Shown here in pieces: positions 1-11,649 of a DNA stretch of 64,000 nt (position 1 is its first letter; each line of letters opens with the position of its first letter). The DNA is from Norana najaformis (Eukaryota; Annelida; Clitellata; Crassiclitellata; Hormogastridae), in the NCBI GenBank assembly GCA_964023275.1, contig OZ029918.1:30202704-30266703 (forward strand), in the 5' to 3' direction. The notes below the pieces were generated by a model, which had not been told where the DNA came from, made no database searches, and saw only the letters and a program-made list of their open reading frames with translations. Position numbers and translations under genes: made by a program.

Positions 1-640
1 TCATTAAAAGCACTATATAAATATACCAATACATGCACACATGCCACCTCCGGCCACTATTCCACCTTCGGCCACTGTGCCACCCATCCCTGTGGCCACA
101 CAAAGGATCTTTCAAAGATACTGATACGCCATTCAGATGACGGAAGCACCAGTTGACACAGGTACGAAGTCCAAGTAAACGCCAGGTGTAAATCCGATGA
201 AAGATGCCTCGGATGTCAAAAACAGTAGCTATTTGTCTAATCAGCTCCAAACGAGGTCTCAGCCACCCCATGCAAACTGTCAATACCGGGTGGGTAATGG
301 TGTTGCCAAGTCATCGCAATGACTTGTGGATCCACTGCCATGGCAACTGTGTAAGCACAAAGGCAGCAACGTCAACGGCCATCAGCCGAACACTTCTGCA
401 TGCCTCCCTGACTCCAACATACAAAGCGATTGATTGATTGCATCAGCTGCCTCTGTATGACTCCCTACCCGTCCGCAAGAATTGACAATGCACTTGCCAA
501 GATCATTTGACGCTAAACGGGGGTGACTCTGACGGATGTGTGTATCAAGCATTCATATAGGGCCTTTTTATGACCTCTCAGAGATAACTCATAAAAACGT
601 TTAGTTATGGTGCTTAATATAAAAGCTCATTCTAAAAAAT
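1..640. other. Non-coding stretch, no gene seen
   Basis: Only short chance frames are present. A loose repetition of GCCAC-containing phrases occurs at about 45-100. I see no splice-bounded exon, RNA gene or recognisable element. Confidence 0.4.
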
Positions 641-661
641 ATCTCCAAAGAGCGACACAGA

Positions 662-905
662 GTGACGTGGTGGTCTGTCGGTAGCACACTTGGTCTGCGA
701 CCTAATGATTGCAGATACGAGCCTGCTGATTAGGCTCTCTGTAATAACACTGGTCAAGTTCGCACACACTCAGTTCCGTCACCAAGCTGCAAATTTTGGT
801 ATTGGAGCACGCTGAGAAGTAAACGGCAAGTCCTGCAATGCAATGGCCATTTGCCTAGAACCTCAAGATTTGTTTAGTGCCTCCCCTACCTTCCACTAGG
901 GGACA
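662..905 (+). repeat. tRNA-derived SINE-like element
   Basis: The left end reads like the 5' half of a tRNA. An A-box-like GGTCTGTCGGTAGCAC at about 671 is followed by a B-box-like AGATACGAGCC at about 713. A non-tRNA body follows to about 905. The internal RNA polymerase III promoter layout is the classic SINE design. No second copy of the body was found in the window, so the family is unproven. Confidence 0.4.
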
Positions 906-1359
906 GGGAAGCTGTAATTTACTTTTGAAAAAGCACCTGTGAATAGTGCAAGTAATACCTTGACACTTGTTTGACAGCAAAATAGCAAACGATACAATAC
1001 GATTCACCTACGATTCCTCGCTCAGTCGATGGACATACGGCGTGTTAACAAATGCATTACTTACTTTACTTACTTATGATATGACTGAAATTTGCTAAAG
1101 TTCCTCCTCCTACAATTGTTCAGCAGCGAACTCTGAACCCTGGCAACTGGACACATTAAGACGAACCCAGAGTAGAAAAGATAAACGTTCAGTTTAGAGC
1201 AAAAGAAGTGCTTAGTAAACAAACATGAGTTGGTGGAGAACACTAGAATTAAACACCTGCCCCCACAGTCCACAAATACCGATCCTCTCAAGAGTTTCTA
1301 AAATTAAACTAGGAATGCAAATCCTATAAAAGTTTTTGTGCCCCATTTTATCTCAGGGA

Positions 1360-1760
1360 GCTCTGTGTTTTGGCCTCCTCCATTCCGGGCCGCAGACTAC
1401 TTCGTTCGTCAGTACGGGGTGGTGACTTGCTTGTCCCATCGGTCCGAACAGCTAAGGCCCAGCGCAGAACTTTTGCTGTGGGTGGTCCCGCTTTTTGGAA
1501 CGGGCTTCCTAATAACCTACACCAGGCACTTCTTAGTCTCTCTCCCCCCCTTTACTGCAAGCGCTTTAAGACCTTCTTATTTCCCAGTGCTTCTGGGTTG
1601 TTGGGCCGGGAGCACTTCTGAGGAGTCTATCTTGAAGTGGTGCTTTATAAATTTTCGATTACTTTACATTACATTATTGTTATTAATATTATTTTTTTAC
1701 CTGAGGTATATGTTATCGCTCAGGATTACAGAATTACGGGATCGCTATTTGGGATTGGCT
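1360..1760 (+). repeat. LINE 3' fragment (C-terminal ORF2 tail plus 3' UTR)
   Basis: One frame over 1370-1621 contains GPAFWNGLPNNLHQA and then KRFKTFLF. This matches the conserved C-terminal tail of non-LTR retrotransposon ORF2 proteins of CR1/L2 type, usually of the form GPxLWNSLP...FKxxLKTxLF. The 3' part (TGGTGCTTTATAAATTTTCG) resembles the end of a fragment at about 10,885-10,965. A minus copy of the protein tail lies near 51,140-51,320. It is 5'-truncated and dead. Confidence 0.6.
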
Positions 1761-1773
1761 GGTTTTCAGTGAT

Positions 1774-1826
1774 GGTTGTTATTACTATTATTATCATTAT
1801 CATTATTATTATTATTATTTCTTGTC
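1774..1826. repeat. (ATT)n microsatellite
   Basis: ATT/ATC trinucleotide tract directly after the LINE 3' fragment, consistent with growth from a retroposon tail. Confidence 0.85.
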
Positions 1827-2107
1827 ATAATTACTATGCATACAAGGTCACAGAGTAGTGTAAAGCAGAGTATCCCACCTATTTGGTACAACCACAAAGC
1901 ATGGGTATGTAGCCACATGCTTTGCAAATGGTGCATACTACCACTGACATACACTACCACATGTATCATTCAAATGATGGACAGAAATGCATTAATAATT
2001 CACTTCCTATTTCTGGTGCCTTCGTTATGCCAAGCCCACAGCCAGTAACTTTTCAACCCCCACATTAAATGGCACCTTGTTAGATCTGTTAGACAGCCGT
2101 ATCTTAG

Positions 2108-2345
2108 CGCCTTTGTGAGGTTTCTAAAAGGTGCTACATAAATAGCAAGATATGTACATACATACACACTTACATACGTAAATATTAGTAAGCAAGTAAG
2201 TAAGAACGTAAGTAATGCATTTGTTAACAACCATATGTCCATCAGCTGAGTGACGTACATACTGGTACATAGACACACACGTGCATACAAACATACATAC
2301 ACACATGCATGCAAACATACACACACATACACAAACACACATTAC
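2108..2345 (+). repeat. Retroposon 3' end with (ACAT)n tail
   Basis: The phrase AAAAGGTGCTACATAAATAG is followed by AGATATGTACATACATAC and a long interrupted ACAT/CA tract. The same ending recurs at 8,238, 18,412, 24,305, 43,455 and 49,165, marking a dispersed family that ends in GGYGCTAYATAAATAGxxAGATACATA. Confidence 0.6.
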
Positions 2346-3059
2346 TTGCAAGCCGAATCTGAGTTACTACAGACAAGAACTGTCGAATGCAACAGTTTCA
2401 CACAGCGTTTTAAGTTTCGGAAAACAACAGCCGTGACCAAAGCTTCCAATTAAGAGCTCAAAAGCGACAGCATGTGACAGATCTACTTGAATAACACAGG
2501 CATGACTACACAAAACACAGGCGCGAGACTATAGGGTTCCGCTGGAAATGCAGCTGTTTGATTAATGCCTGAAATTCATGCTGAATGAAGCATAACTTGC
2601 AATTAAAGTTTGAAACTTATTAAGCAACACTCCACAGCTACAACCACTGGGTGGCTGTCTGGTATGGCAGCAGGGCATTAAATTTCCCGTTTTTTGGAGA
2701 AACATTACCATGCCAGCATTAGCAAATGGGGCTACAAGATCCAACATCTGGCAAGCACAGAAAAAAGACCCGGCGTTAACGATTCCAAGCCAGTACTAAC
2801 TTAATCGGCAAGCAGGCCAGTAGTAACTGAATTGGTAAGCGAAACAGTGGGAAACAGTACTGCAGAGCAATGAAGCAATTAAGTGCTTAGTTTCATAACA
2901 AACAGCTCCAGTCATTCCAGGGACCCAGAACAAAAACCCTGAAAGTTTCCAAGGTTGTCAAAATCTCTTTAATAGCGAACTTGGATCTTGACAACTTTTC
3001 GATGCCATTCCCAATTAGCAGTTGACTGCAAAAGTCACTAAGTTAACAAAAGCCTAACA

Positions 3060-3230
3060 TGTGTAAATGTCTAAGTGCTTGAATTACAAGCATGAAGATG
3101 TAAATATCTCACTACACATTACTAATACTACACCCATGGAGTTGTAAATGTCTCACTCTACATGATATTATGCTGCTAGAGTTGTAAACGTAACGTAACA
3201 CTAAATGATATTACACTCGGAGTAACAAGA
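3060..3230. repeat. Diverged short tandem repeat
   Basis: The phrase GTTGTAAATGTCTCAC...ACATGATATTA recurs about three times with heavy divergence. It is non-coding. Confidence 0.35.
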
Positions 3231-3793
3231 AGCCAACAGAAAAACAGATATTTGGCAGAGGCTCTAAATCTATGACTAAGGCTTTTTAGACTGGATTAAG
3301 TCAAGTCCACTGTGACTTAGAATAAGCCTCCAACCACTTATATAAAAACCTTAAGTTGGCTTGTGATAAACTTGTTTGCACCGACAGTGTTATGTGCCGT
3401 AGATCACCAACGGTGTACATGATGCATTGGAAATACAGTGTTGTTAACTATATTTCTATAAGTAGCTCGGTTTCTAAATGATGGCCGTGAAATGCCCCTT
3501 ACTTCAAAACAGCTGGTTTCTAAAATCATTAAATATTTGGAAGACATATGTGTTAACTCTAGCATCTGCAAGTAACACAGAATACCAGAGAAAACTCTTA
3601 TGGGATGTAACTGGTCTTAAGAATTCAGCCTCTACAATTATTTGCACACTGTCTTTCCATGCCCAATCTTCTGCTTGCTCTGACCAGTCTACAAGAAACA
3701 TATCTCCCTTGACATTAGTTACATTTTCAATTTATAATTACCAAATGTGTCCCAACAGAAAGGACTCTACTATAAAATGAGTACAATGACCAC

Positions 3794-4345
3794 GGGAAGA
3801 TCGGGTGGCAAGGGAAAGGACTGGCCATCCACCCTCATATTCCAAGGCTAAAAAGAATGAAATCACCCACACTGCATACCCATGTCCATGGGAAGATCGG
3901 GTGGCGAGGGAAAGGACTGGCCATCCACCCTCATATTCCAAGGCTAAAAAGAATGAAATCACCCACACTGCATACCCATGTCCATGGGAAGATCGGGTGG
4001 CGAGGGAAAGGACTGGCCATCCACCCTCATATTCCAAGGCTAAAAAGAATGAAATCACCCACACTGCATACCCATGTCCATGGGAAGATCGGGTGGCAAG
4101 GGAAAGGACTGGCCATCCATCCTCATATTCCAAGGCTAAAAAGAATGAAATCACCCACACTGCATACCCATGTCCATGGGAAGATCGGGTGGCGAGGGAA
4201 AGGACTGGCCATCCACCCTCATATTCCAAGGCTAAAAAGAATGAAATCACCCACACTGCATACCCATGTCCATGGGAAGATCGGGTGGCGAGGGAAAGGA
4301 CTGGCCATCCACCCTCATATTCCAAGGCTAAAAAGAATGAAATAA
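3794..4345 (+). repeat. 96-bp tandem array made from a SINE body (6 units)
   Basis: GGGAAGATCGGGTGGC begins at 3794, 3890, 3986, 4082, 4178 and 4274, an exact 96-bp period with very few mismatches. The unit holds the phrases GGACTGGCCATCCACCCTCATAT and CCAAGGCTAA. These also occur, less conserved, in the bodies of tRNA-derived SINEs near 8,500, 10,150, 11,520, 24,650 and 49,950. Because 96 is divisible by three, frames stay open through the array on both strands (about 3,738-4,463 minus and 3,805-4,494 plus). Those frames are artefacts of the period, not genes. Confidence 0.9.
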
Positions 4346-4440
4346 AAAGAATGAAATCACCTAAAAAGAATGAAATCACACTGCATACCCATGTCTGCCT
4401 CCAAGGGTTAGCTTTAAGGGCTGAGCTTCTTCCACGAGGC
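4346..4440 (+). repeat. SINE 3' end and slipped AAAAAGAATGAAAT copies
   Basis: The array ends in short duplications of AAAAAGAATGAAAT, then the usual SINE ending: CATACCCATG followed by a GGGTTAGCTTTAAGGG-like phrase. Confidence 0.6.
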
Positions 4441-4499
4441 CTTAATCTCTCCCCAAAATGCACAACAGTCTGTGCTAAACTGTTAACCCAATGAGCACA

Positions 4500-6200
4500 T
4501 AGTAGCCAACAACAACGTGACCATAACTCACTAAATACAACAGCAAGAAAGATAACAGCTCCAGCTCAAAAGGAGTTAGCCTAAGGGGTAAGAAAATGTC
4601 TCTCGTCAAGCACAATAGCTAATATTTAGTTTTCATTGTGAACCCAGCCGTTTCTAAATTTAAAAATGTCCATTATGCACCTGTCATCATAGGTATACAC
4701 TTTCTACCAAACAGACTGCAGCCCAATGAGTGTCAGTCAGCAAACTAAGGACTATTCAACCTCAAAACTTAACATTATGCAGGCTCAGCAGGGTAGCACA
4801 CTGTACACTCTTCAAATTCGTGTCTAAATATAGTAGGTACTAATGTAGCCAGAATGCTCAAAGACATTACTATCTGGCAATGAAGTCCACCCACTGTACC
4901 AGAGGGGAAAACATTGTAATGTAATGTACCGGAAATGTATCCAGACACTTAATATTGCAACTTTTAATGCCTGGAAAAATGCCACCCACACTAGCCAAAG
5001 TGGTGTTGACATTGATTACACAGCTACAGCTACAGTGTATGTCTGTAAGTCTATACAACCAGACCTATACAGTGGAAAGTTATGAGACAGTTATGATTAC
5101 GAAATTCACCTATAAGCAAGCACTGCTCAGATATCAGGAAAAGTCAACACCAACAGTCTCTCGCACATACATAGAACCCAACTAATACAGTCCCATCTAG
5201 AGTAATATCACCATCAAGATCCATGGGCAGACCCCCATAGGTGTCCAATGCACACGTCATCATCTGTCTCCATACTCTGCGGTCCTGTGCCACTGTGCTC
5301 AAGCTGTGTAAATCCTTCTGGCACCAATCTTAGACAGTAATATAGAATGACAATTTTCGGTGGTTCTAACACAAATGAAATGTCTTTTGAACCACTTAAA
5401 CATCTGGTTAAGTTATTTTACGGAGTGTCAAGCAGCTAAAGAGCAGAGTTGTTGACAGATTTCTTTTCTGCTGTACCTTTGGTCAAGCTGTTGTGTGACT
5501 GAAGGACTGCGAGAGGTCATTGAAACACCGCCATAATCAGCAACATACTCGGAATGCTTTTCTAGCAAACAAACAGGAGCCGCTGGCAGCCAAAAACATC
5601 ACAGGCAACAGAACCAGCCAACAGGATACAAAGCAGTGGCACAGTTGTAAATAGAGCTAGCGCACTAATAATATTAGTAATATCAGATATTGGCACGGGT
5701 AGGGGCGTCTGCAGGTCACTACACCAAGACAAAGAAACACAAGAGTGTGACATGGGCAGACACACAGACAACAGACAGACAGACAGAAAACACATGAGGT
5801 AGATATGAGCTGCAGAACCGGACTTAACTTCCAGCAATTGGAATAACAGCAAATGCATAGACAGATGAAGAGACACAGAGATAGAAACAGTGAGACATAG
5901 AGAAAGAGCGAGAGCGGGAGGGGGCGGTGAGTGAGAGAGTCCCATTGGCCCTAGGAGAGACCGAGACGTCCCTTGGCTCAGCAAGTGAGTGCCAGCGCAA
6001 GGTGGTTCCCATTATTATCATAATGTGTTGCCGATGGCCAGGGAGGGCATCGGGGTTGGTTGGTTAATGGCTCTTGCTCAGTTCGGACTATCCTTTGTCT
6101 CTCTATATACAGGCCAGACTCACAGTGACAATGTGACACGGACAGCCACACACGCAAACGTCAGTCTCCGTCTAAGTCTATCCATGCATTAGGTGCATTA
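4500..6200. other. No gene recognised
   Basis: No exon with matching splice sites was found. A weakly repetitive ACAGAC/GAGA-rich tract lies at about 5,755-5,920. The rest is unique-looking non-coding sequence. Confidence 0.4.
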
Positions 6201-6249
6201 TTGTAGATGTCTAAGCCCAGTCTCACGGTGTCAGTACTTAGCAGATATC

Positions 6250-6400
6250 ATCTCTCTCCCTCTCTCTCTTTGTCTCTGTCTCTCTCCCTCTTTGTCTCTG
6301 TCTCTCGCTCCCTCTCCCCTAAACTACACCATATTCCCTGCCAGCAATCCTGCTCTTCCTCCTCCTCCTCCTCTTCCTGCTCTCTCGTATGGGTTTCGGA
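6250..6400. repeat. CT-rich low-complexity tract
   Basis: Runs of CTCTCT/TGTCTC and then TCCTCC. The serine/leucine-rich frames across it are a compositional effect. Confidence 0.8.
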
Positions 6401-6917
6401 GATGGCAGAACGAATGAACCTGCATGTAGGTATGCTCTTGAAGGCGCAATAAAAATTCTCTTACTTTCCTTCCTCTTCTGTCCATCACCGCCAGTCTACT
6501 TTATCCTCCTCCTTTCCCCTCCCTTCCTCCTACTTTACTCTTCAAATACTGGCCCACGTTCAGTCACACGGGCCCTACGAGCGCCTGACGTCGGCCGGTG
6601 CCGCCCAAGGTCTAGTTGCACAGGGCTATATTATGTCTACAGGCCTGGTCCAACCAGGTCGAATACAGCACATCGGTCGTCATTAAGACACCTACGTTCT
6701 CCTACACCGAAGTTCTCCTACGTTCACTAGCTGTCTTCTTCATCCGTCCTCAAGCTGAGGACTGGCTGCACCATGGACAATTTTCTTCCATCGGCTTCTG
6801 TCTCTAGTCTCTTCCAATACTGGCCAAAGGAAAATTCAGTCCATGACTTTTAGGTTTTCCCTGAACTCGGAATCCAAGAGTTGTGCCTTGGATGATCGCC
6901 TTCTGTAGGCAATTTAC

Positions 6918-7037
6918 ACTCTTTTGCAGCATAAGCTACTCTTTTATAGCATAAGCTACTCTTTTATAGCATACACTGCTCTTTTGAAGCATAAGCTACT
7001 CTTTTATAGCATACACTGCTCTTTTGTAGCATGTGTT
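6918..7037. repeat. 20-bp minisatellite, 6 copies
   Basis: Six contiguous 20-bp units of the form ACTCTTTTATAGCATAAGCT. Units 3 and 5 end in ACACT and units 4 and 6 begin with GCTCTTTTG, so the copies alternate in a two-unit pattern. Confidence 0.85.
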
Positions 7038-7204
7038 ACAAAACAGTTCACTACTGCAGCACCTTAAAAATTGCTTAAGACAATTTAATTTGTGTTAATT
7101 TGATTCTGTGCCCGAGGCTTCGATTAAATATGTTGAACTGGGGAGGGCGCGTGTGTTTAAGTAAGGCTCTGGTAAGGCCAGTCGGTTGATAGCTGTGCCA
7201 CAGT

Positions 7205-7312
7205 GGGAAAAACACACACACACACATGCGTGCACACATGCACACACACCCACGTGCACACACCTACGCACACACACCCACGCACACACACACCCACACA
7301 CCCATGCACACC
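7205..7312. repeat. (CA)n-rich microsatellite
   Basis: Interrupted CA/CACACGCA tract. Overlapping Cys/Val- and His/Thr-rich frames are artefacts. Confidence 0.85.
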
Positions 7313-8234
7313 AGTCATCGTAGGCAACCATTTGTGGCATGTAGGATAAATCATCTTATATGTGCCACCTGCCACAAACGAAATCTTACCAGTATTCATA
7401 CAGAACCACTTCCAAACGCTACTCCAACTACCATGCTGAATGGTAGAGCACAGGTTTATGCTCCTAATAATACTTGCATGCTATTTTGGTATTCACAACA
7501 AACCATTAACTCACAATGCTAACTACTATGCTGATTTCCAGTAACTATTGCTAACCATTTGCACAGCATGTTGGTACTCCTAACAAACCATTTCTTCACA
7601 TTCCTAACCATTTTAATAGCATTTTGATGCCAATTTTACACACAACAGGATTCCTCAGCTAACTACAGAGACCCTAGACTGGTATTTACAACACTAATAC
7701 CACAAACAGAAGTATTTTTACTAACAACTTCGACAGTCCTTAGAGCCATTTTGTAAATACCTATTAGAATTACAACAGCATTAAGCCTATAAACAGCATA
7801 ACAATTAGGCTGCTTAAACGGCCAGTATACCGTTGCTAAGGACATAATTTGTTGCTACACACTCCCCATTCGCCACCTTAACCCACCCACTAGCCACTTA
7901 TCTTGACTTCACATCACCTGTTCACGGGCACAGCATCTGCCTACTCATCAGCCTCTGCAGCCTGCACCCCTAGGCCAACACTATCTTCATGCCCAGCAAT
8001 TTACAAGTTCAAAGGTGAGTACTCTGCAAAGTAAGGTCTAGAGACGTGAGGAATTAATGTGGTCAGAACGATTCTAGGGAAGATAAAGAAGGCTAACGCA
8101 CTTAACAGTTTAAAGGCCTCTACAGAAACCAGAGAGAAGAACCAAGATGATCTTTTGGCTGAGGTACTAACACAACCACAGAAAACAGCAAAGCTTTTTA
8201 ACCTTTTTAATCAAATCTTTGTGAGAGCCACTGC

Positions 8235-8290
8235 TTCCTGGTGAGGTTCTTTAAAGGTGCTTTACAAATAGCCAGATACATACATACAAG
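8235..8290 (+). repeat. Retroposon 3' end with ACATAC tail
   Basis: GTTCTTTAAAGGTGCTTTACAAATAGCCAGATACATACATAC matches the ending also seen at 2,108 and 18,412. Confidence 0.55.
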
Positions 8291-8439
8291 CTGGAAGAAT
8301 GCAGACCGATTATGGCCATTAGCAAGACAGTTTCTGATTAGCTGCCTCACACTGCCACCCTGATTGACTTGCTAAGGAGTGGAGTCGTGCTTCACACATC
8401 CCTTGACCCAAATCCAAAATCCTCTGAGGACTAACACTG

Positions 8440-8706
8440 AAAGAAGGGGATAAGAGCAGCACCTTAAGCTAACCAAGAGAGGCAGTCCTTGATAAGAAGT
8501 GATAGTGACTTCATTTTTCTTAGCCTCAGCACATAAGGGCAGTTGGCCAGACCTAGTAGCGTACGGTCAGTGCACTCATTTTATAGCCAAGTTCGCTAGG
8601 GAGCACAAGAGGAACAGACATTTTGTAGCACCTTTCTTCGCTGGGGGTGATTTGAACCATGACCTCTTGATTGATAGTCCAGCAAACTAACTACTAGACT
8701 ATCGCA
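8440..8706 (-). repeat. tRNA-Asp-like SINE (full)
   Basis: Read on the minus strand, it starts with a tRNA-like head. An A-box-like TAGTCTAGTAGTTAG is followed by an anticodon-loop-like ACTATCAAT and a B box GGTTCAAATC (minus of 8649-8658). The body then carries GAGTTCGC-type and CTGAGGCTAAGAAAA-type phrases and ends with GGTTAGCTTAAGG. Copies at 10,085, 11,367 and 24,560 share head and body. Several have GTC in the anticodon position, which points to a tRNA-Asp origin. Confidence 0.7.
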
Positions 8707-8854
8707 CACTCCAAGTGATTACTTAACCTTATTATTGGAATTACGGAGGCTCTCATATATCCTGTCTCTGAGGTTTTGCACAGACAATACAATCTTAAGT
8801 CAATTTAACATGACAGGTCCAGGTATTTATGACAATGCGATCTATGTTGATTTA

Positions 8855-8937
8855 AAATGATGGGCTCAAGAATCGAATCCAGGTCACCGAGGTGAAAGCC
8901 GATGCTTCAGCCGCTCGGCCACCTCTACTTACCTTAA
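8855..8937 (-). repeat. tRNA-Ser/Leu-like SINE head
   Basis: On the minus strand GTAGAGGTGGCCGAGCGGCT is followed about 35 nt later by GGATTCGATTC. TGGCCGAGCGG is the A-box region of class II (Ser/Leu) tRNAs. The stem pairing is incomplete, so this is a SINE head or tRNA pseudogene rather than a working tRNA. Confidence 0.55.
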
Positions 8938-9404
8938 CGTCAGTCAAATAAGCAGGCCTATGAATGTTCAGGCCAAGTAAGTTAGCCAAGCAAACCTAAC
9001 ATCTGCTTCACCCAGATATTAGTTGTCAAAAGTGTACCAGTGCTGAACCTAACATGTGATAGCGATCAATGTAACACAAGAACTTGGGCAACAGCAGGAA
9101 CATCCTGCTTTTCTTGATTCCGGGCAATAATTTGCGTTCATCCTGTTTCCTTTGTACAATTCAGTTTCTGATCTTTTCCGACTTATTAAATACCCTAAAC
9201 TGTGAAATAGTCAACAAACGTTCAACTAACTTCATGCCTCAGTCCTCGTTTGGCTCCCAAGTTAATAAGCATCCTGCAATTATTTCACACGACACATTAT
9301 TAGCCTCATGTTTTTAACTCAATTCAGTCAATAATGGTTTGTCCTAGTCCATATTTACAATGTTGTCACTGAAGTTATTACTGCACTGGTATTATTAATA
9401 TTAT

Positions 9405-9560
9405 CACTTTTACATTTATTATATTTTTATGTTAATATTATCATTAATGCCATTACTGATATTATTATTATTACTAGTATTATTATTGTATCTTAATTTT
9501 TTGGTTCCTAAGGGATTATTTCTACCTCAGGTTAATAAAAATTATTGTATTTAGTATTAA
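9405..9560. repeat. AT-rich ATT-type tract
   Basis: Degenerate ATT/TTA repeats, then TATTTCTACCTCAGGTTAATAAAA, which resembles phrases beside the ATT tracts at 1,690 and 42,780. A retroposon tail is likely. Confidence 0.45.
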
Positions 9561-9961
9561 AATTAACTCCACCGTGACCTTGATCGGAAGTCTCTGTCCC
9601 AAGCCAGGGTAAAGAAGGAGGGTTCTGCTGTGGGCCTGCAACCTACCCAGGTAAAACAACTTTAGCAACAGAAACAATGCAGTGGATTCAGTTATCAAAA
9701 TAGGTGAATGAAGAAGCCACGCGATGGGCAGAATGCACAGGAAGGACTATGTCTAAGTCTATCATCATCATCATCACTGTCATTCCACAAGAAGTCAGTT
9801 TACTCAACCTCACTTGCGCACGTGTTTTTATTTTGATTTTGTTACTTTTTGTTGTCATAAACCTAACGCTGCAATCGAACTCCAGACCGTACAGAAGAAA
9901 GGGAGCCCCAGAACAGCCAGCAGCTACTGTCAGCATCTGGACCTCATTTCAATCTTCCATC

Positions 9962-10022
9962 AGTGCCATCTCATGTATCTCTGTCTCTCTCTCTGTCTCT
10001 CTCTGTCTCTTTCTCTCTCCAG
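9962..10022. repeat. CT-rich microsatellite
   Basis: TCTCTCTGTCTC repeats. Confidence 0.75.
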
Positions 10023-10084
10023 AAAAGCAAGAAGATCTTTTTCTCCAGAAAAGCAAGATGCTCCTCCTCCCTCTTGAAATGGCG

Positions 10085-10348
10085 CCACAACTAATGTCCC
10101 CCTTAAGCTAACCCTGAGAGGCAGCCATTGGTATGAAGTGTTAGCAATTTTTCTTAGCCTCAGCTTACGAGGAAGTTTGCCAGTCCTATCCTTCGCCACC
10201 TGATCTTCCAACTTAAACCTGAGTTACCTAGGGGGGGGGTACAAGTGGAACTGAAATGATGAAACAAATTTCAGCCATACTGGGGATTTGAAGCCCCGAT
10301 CTTATGACCGATAGTTCAGCATGCTATCCACTAGACAATCGGGCAAAT
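10085..10348 (-). repeat. tRNA-Asp-like SINE (full)
   Basis: Same family and orientation as 8,440-8,706. The minus-strand head has GTCTAGTGGATAGCATGCTG and a B-box-like GGGCTTCAAATCC, then the shared body with CCTAGGTAACTC and CTGAGGCTAAG phrases. It contains a short poly-G run at about 10,231. Confidence 0.7.
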
Positions 10349-10529
10349 CCGCTAGTGTGGCTAGATCTTATGACATTTCTAACATCATTGCGGTTTGTAC
10401 AGAGAGCGCCACAAACAAAGGACACAAGATTGGGATGTAAATACTGACCTCTGTCACGCTGATGGTTTACTTTGGCGCTAGGGTTGAAATAAGTTTCATG
10501 ATTTCTAAAACTGCACCCTATAGCAAACT

Positions 10530-10690
10530 CAGCTATAAAATGATTATACTTGACCCTACACCGTTGGTGAGAAGAGCTGAGGGCTAATGAGCCCTCATCT
10601 GCCGAGACTAAGAAAGTGAAGTAGCTACCACTTCATACCCATGGCTGCATCTTGGGGTTAGCTTAAGGGACTGCTCTTTTTCTTACACCA
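10530..10690 (+). repeat. SINE body fragment (tRNA-Asp family)
   Basis: Carries the body phrases GAAGAGCTGAGGG, CCGAGACTAAGAAA, CTTCATACCCATGGCTGC and GGGGTTAGCTTAAGGG, but the tRNA-like head is missing. Confidence 0.55.
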
Positions 10691-10884
10691 ATTTTGGCAA
10701 ATTGCATTCAGCAGTTTTACAAAGTTACGTTTCTTTTGGCATTTGAAAATCATTCTGTAGAAGTAGTACTGTACTCACTTTTTAACGGCGCCTCATGGCC
10801 GCCAAGGCCGTTGTTGCTGACCTTACTTTACCTTTAAGTAACTTCTTAAGTAAATAAACCATTCTGTTCAATGGTGGTTATGGG

Positions 10885-10965
10885 TTGTCAGGTTGGGAGT
10901 GCATCTCAGGAGTTTCTGTTAAGGAGGTGCTATACATATTTGCCATTACAAAATTACATTCACTG
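10885..10965 (+). repeat. LINE 3' tail
   Basis: GGTTGTCAGGTTGGGAGTGC...CTCAGGAGTTT...GAGGTGCTATACATATTTGCC matches the 3' end of the fragment at 1,590-1,660. Confidence 0.5.
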
Positions 10966-11366
10966 TTGCCCGCCATCAGACAGTTTGTCTAATTACCACA
11001 AAGGACCACAATAATGTCTGACTACAGGCCACATTGACTGCTTTATTGCTTATCAGTTGGTGACGTCTATGAGTGTTCCAGCCACATCAGTGTCTGCTGT
11101 TCCAAACATTAACTGTAAGAATGAGCTTGACGCAATATCCTGATCCTCGACTGTATTTACCATTTGACCCATATTTCATCAGGCCACTTCTGCTCCAGCA
11201 GGCCTCTTAGATCGAGTGGAAAAGGCAGTAAAACTGACCAAGGAGTTGCCTGGTATGCCCTGCACTCTACAGTGACCTCCACATCAGCTACTCTCAGTCG
11301 TCCTCACCCGAGTCTAGCTAACTTCTCTCAAGAGGCGTTTACATTATTGTTTACATTACAAATGTA

Positions 11367-11640
11367 CAACGGGTGGGCGGTATACTCTAGTGGTTAGTGA
11401 GCTGGACTGTCAACCCAGGGGCTTGGGGGTAAATCTCACAACATAAACATATTTCACCATTTTCGTTCTAATTGCAACTTGCAGCCCAAAATAAGTACAC
11501 TGACCATACACTATCAGTGGGAAGATCAAGCAGCAAGGGAGAGGACTGATACCCAACTTCATATGCCAAGGCTAAGAAAATAAAGTCACTAACATTTCAC
11601 ACCCTCGGGATTAGCTCAGAAGACTTCTCTTCTTCTCTTT
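11367..11640 (+). repeat. tRNA-Asp-like SINE (full, plus strand)
   Basis: The head has CTCTAGTGGTTAGTGAGCTG (A box), an anticodon-like GTC within ACTGTCAAC, and a B-box-like GGGTAAATCTC. The body runs through GGGAAGATCAAGCAGC and CCAAGGCTAAGAAAA and ends in GGGATTAGCTCAGAAG. This is the best plus-strand copy for reading the family structure. Confidence 0.7.
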
Positions 11641-11649
11641 TTCTATAAA

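Noticed and set aside
1338-1772. 144-codon plus frame
   Set aside because: Overlaps a LINE tail whose true frame is the shorter one at 1370-1621.
3738-4494. Long repetitive frames on both strands
   Set aside because: They follow from the 96-bp period being a multiple of three; the array is SINE-derived and has no exon borders.
8855-8937. Possible functional tRNA-Ser or tRNA-Leu gene
   Set aside because: Acceptor stem and arms do not pair properly; better explained as a SINE head.
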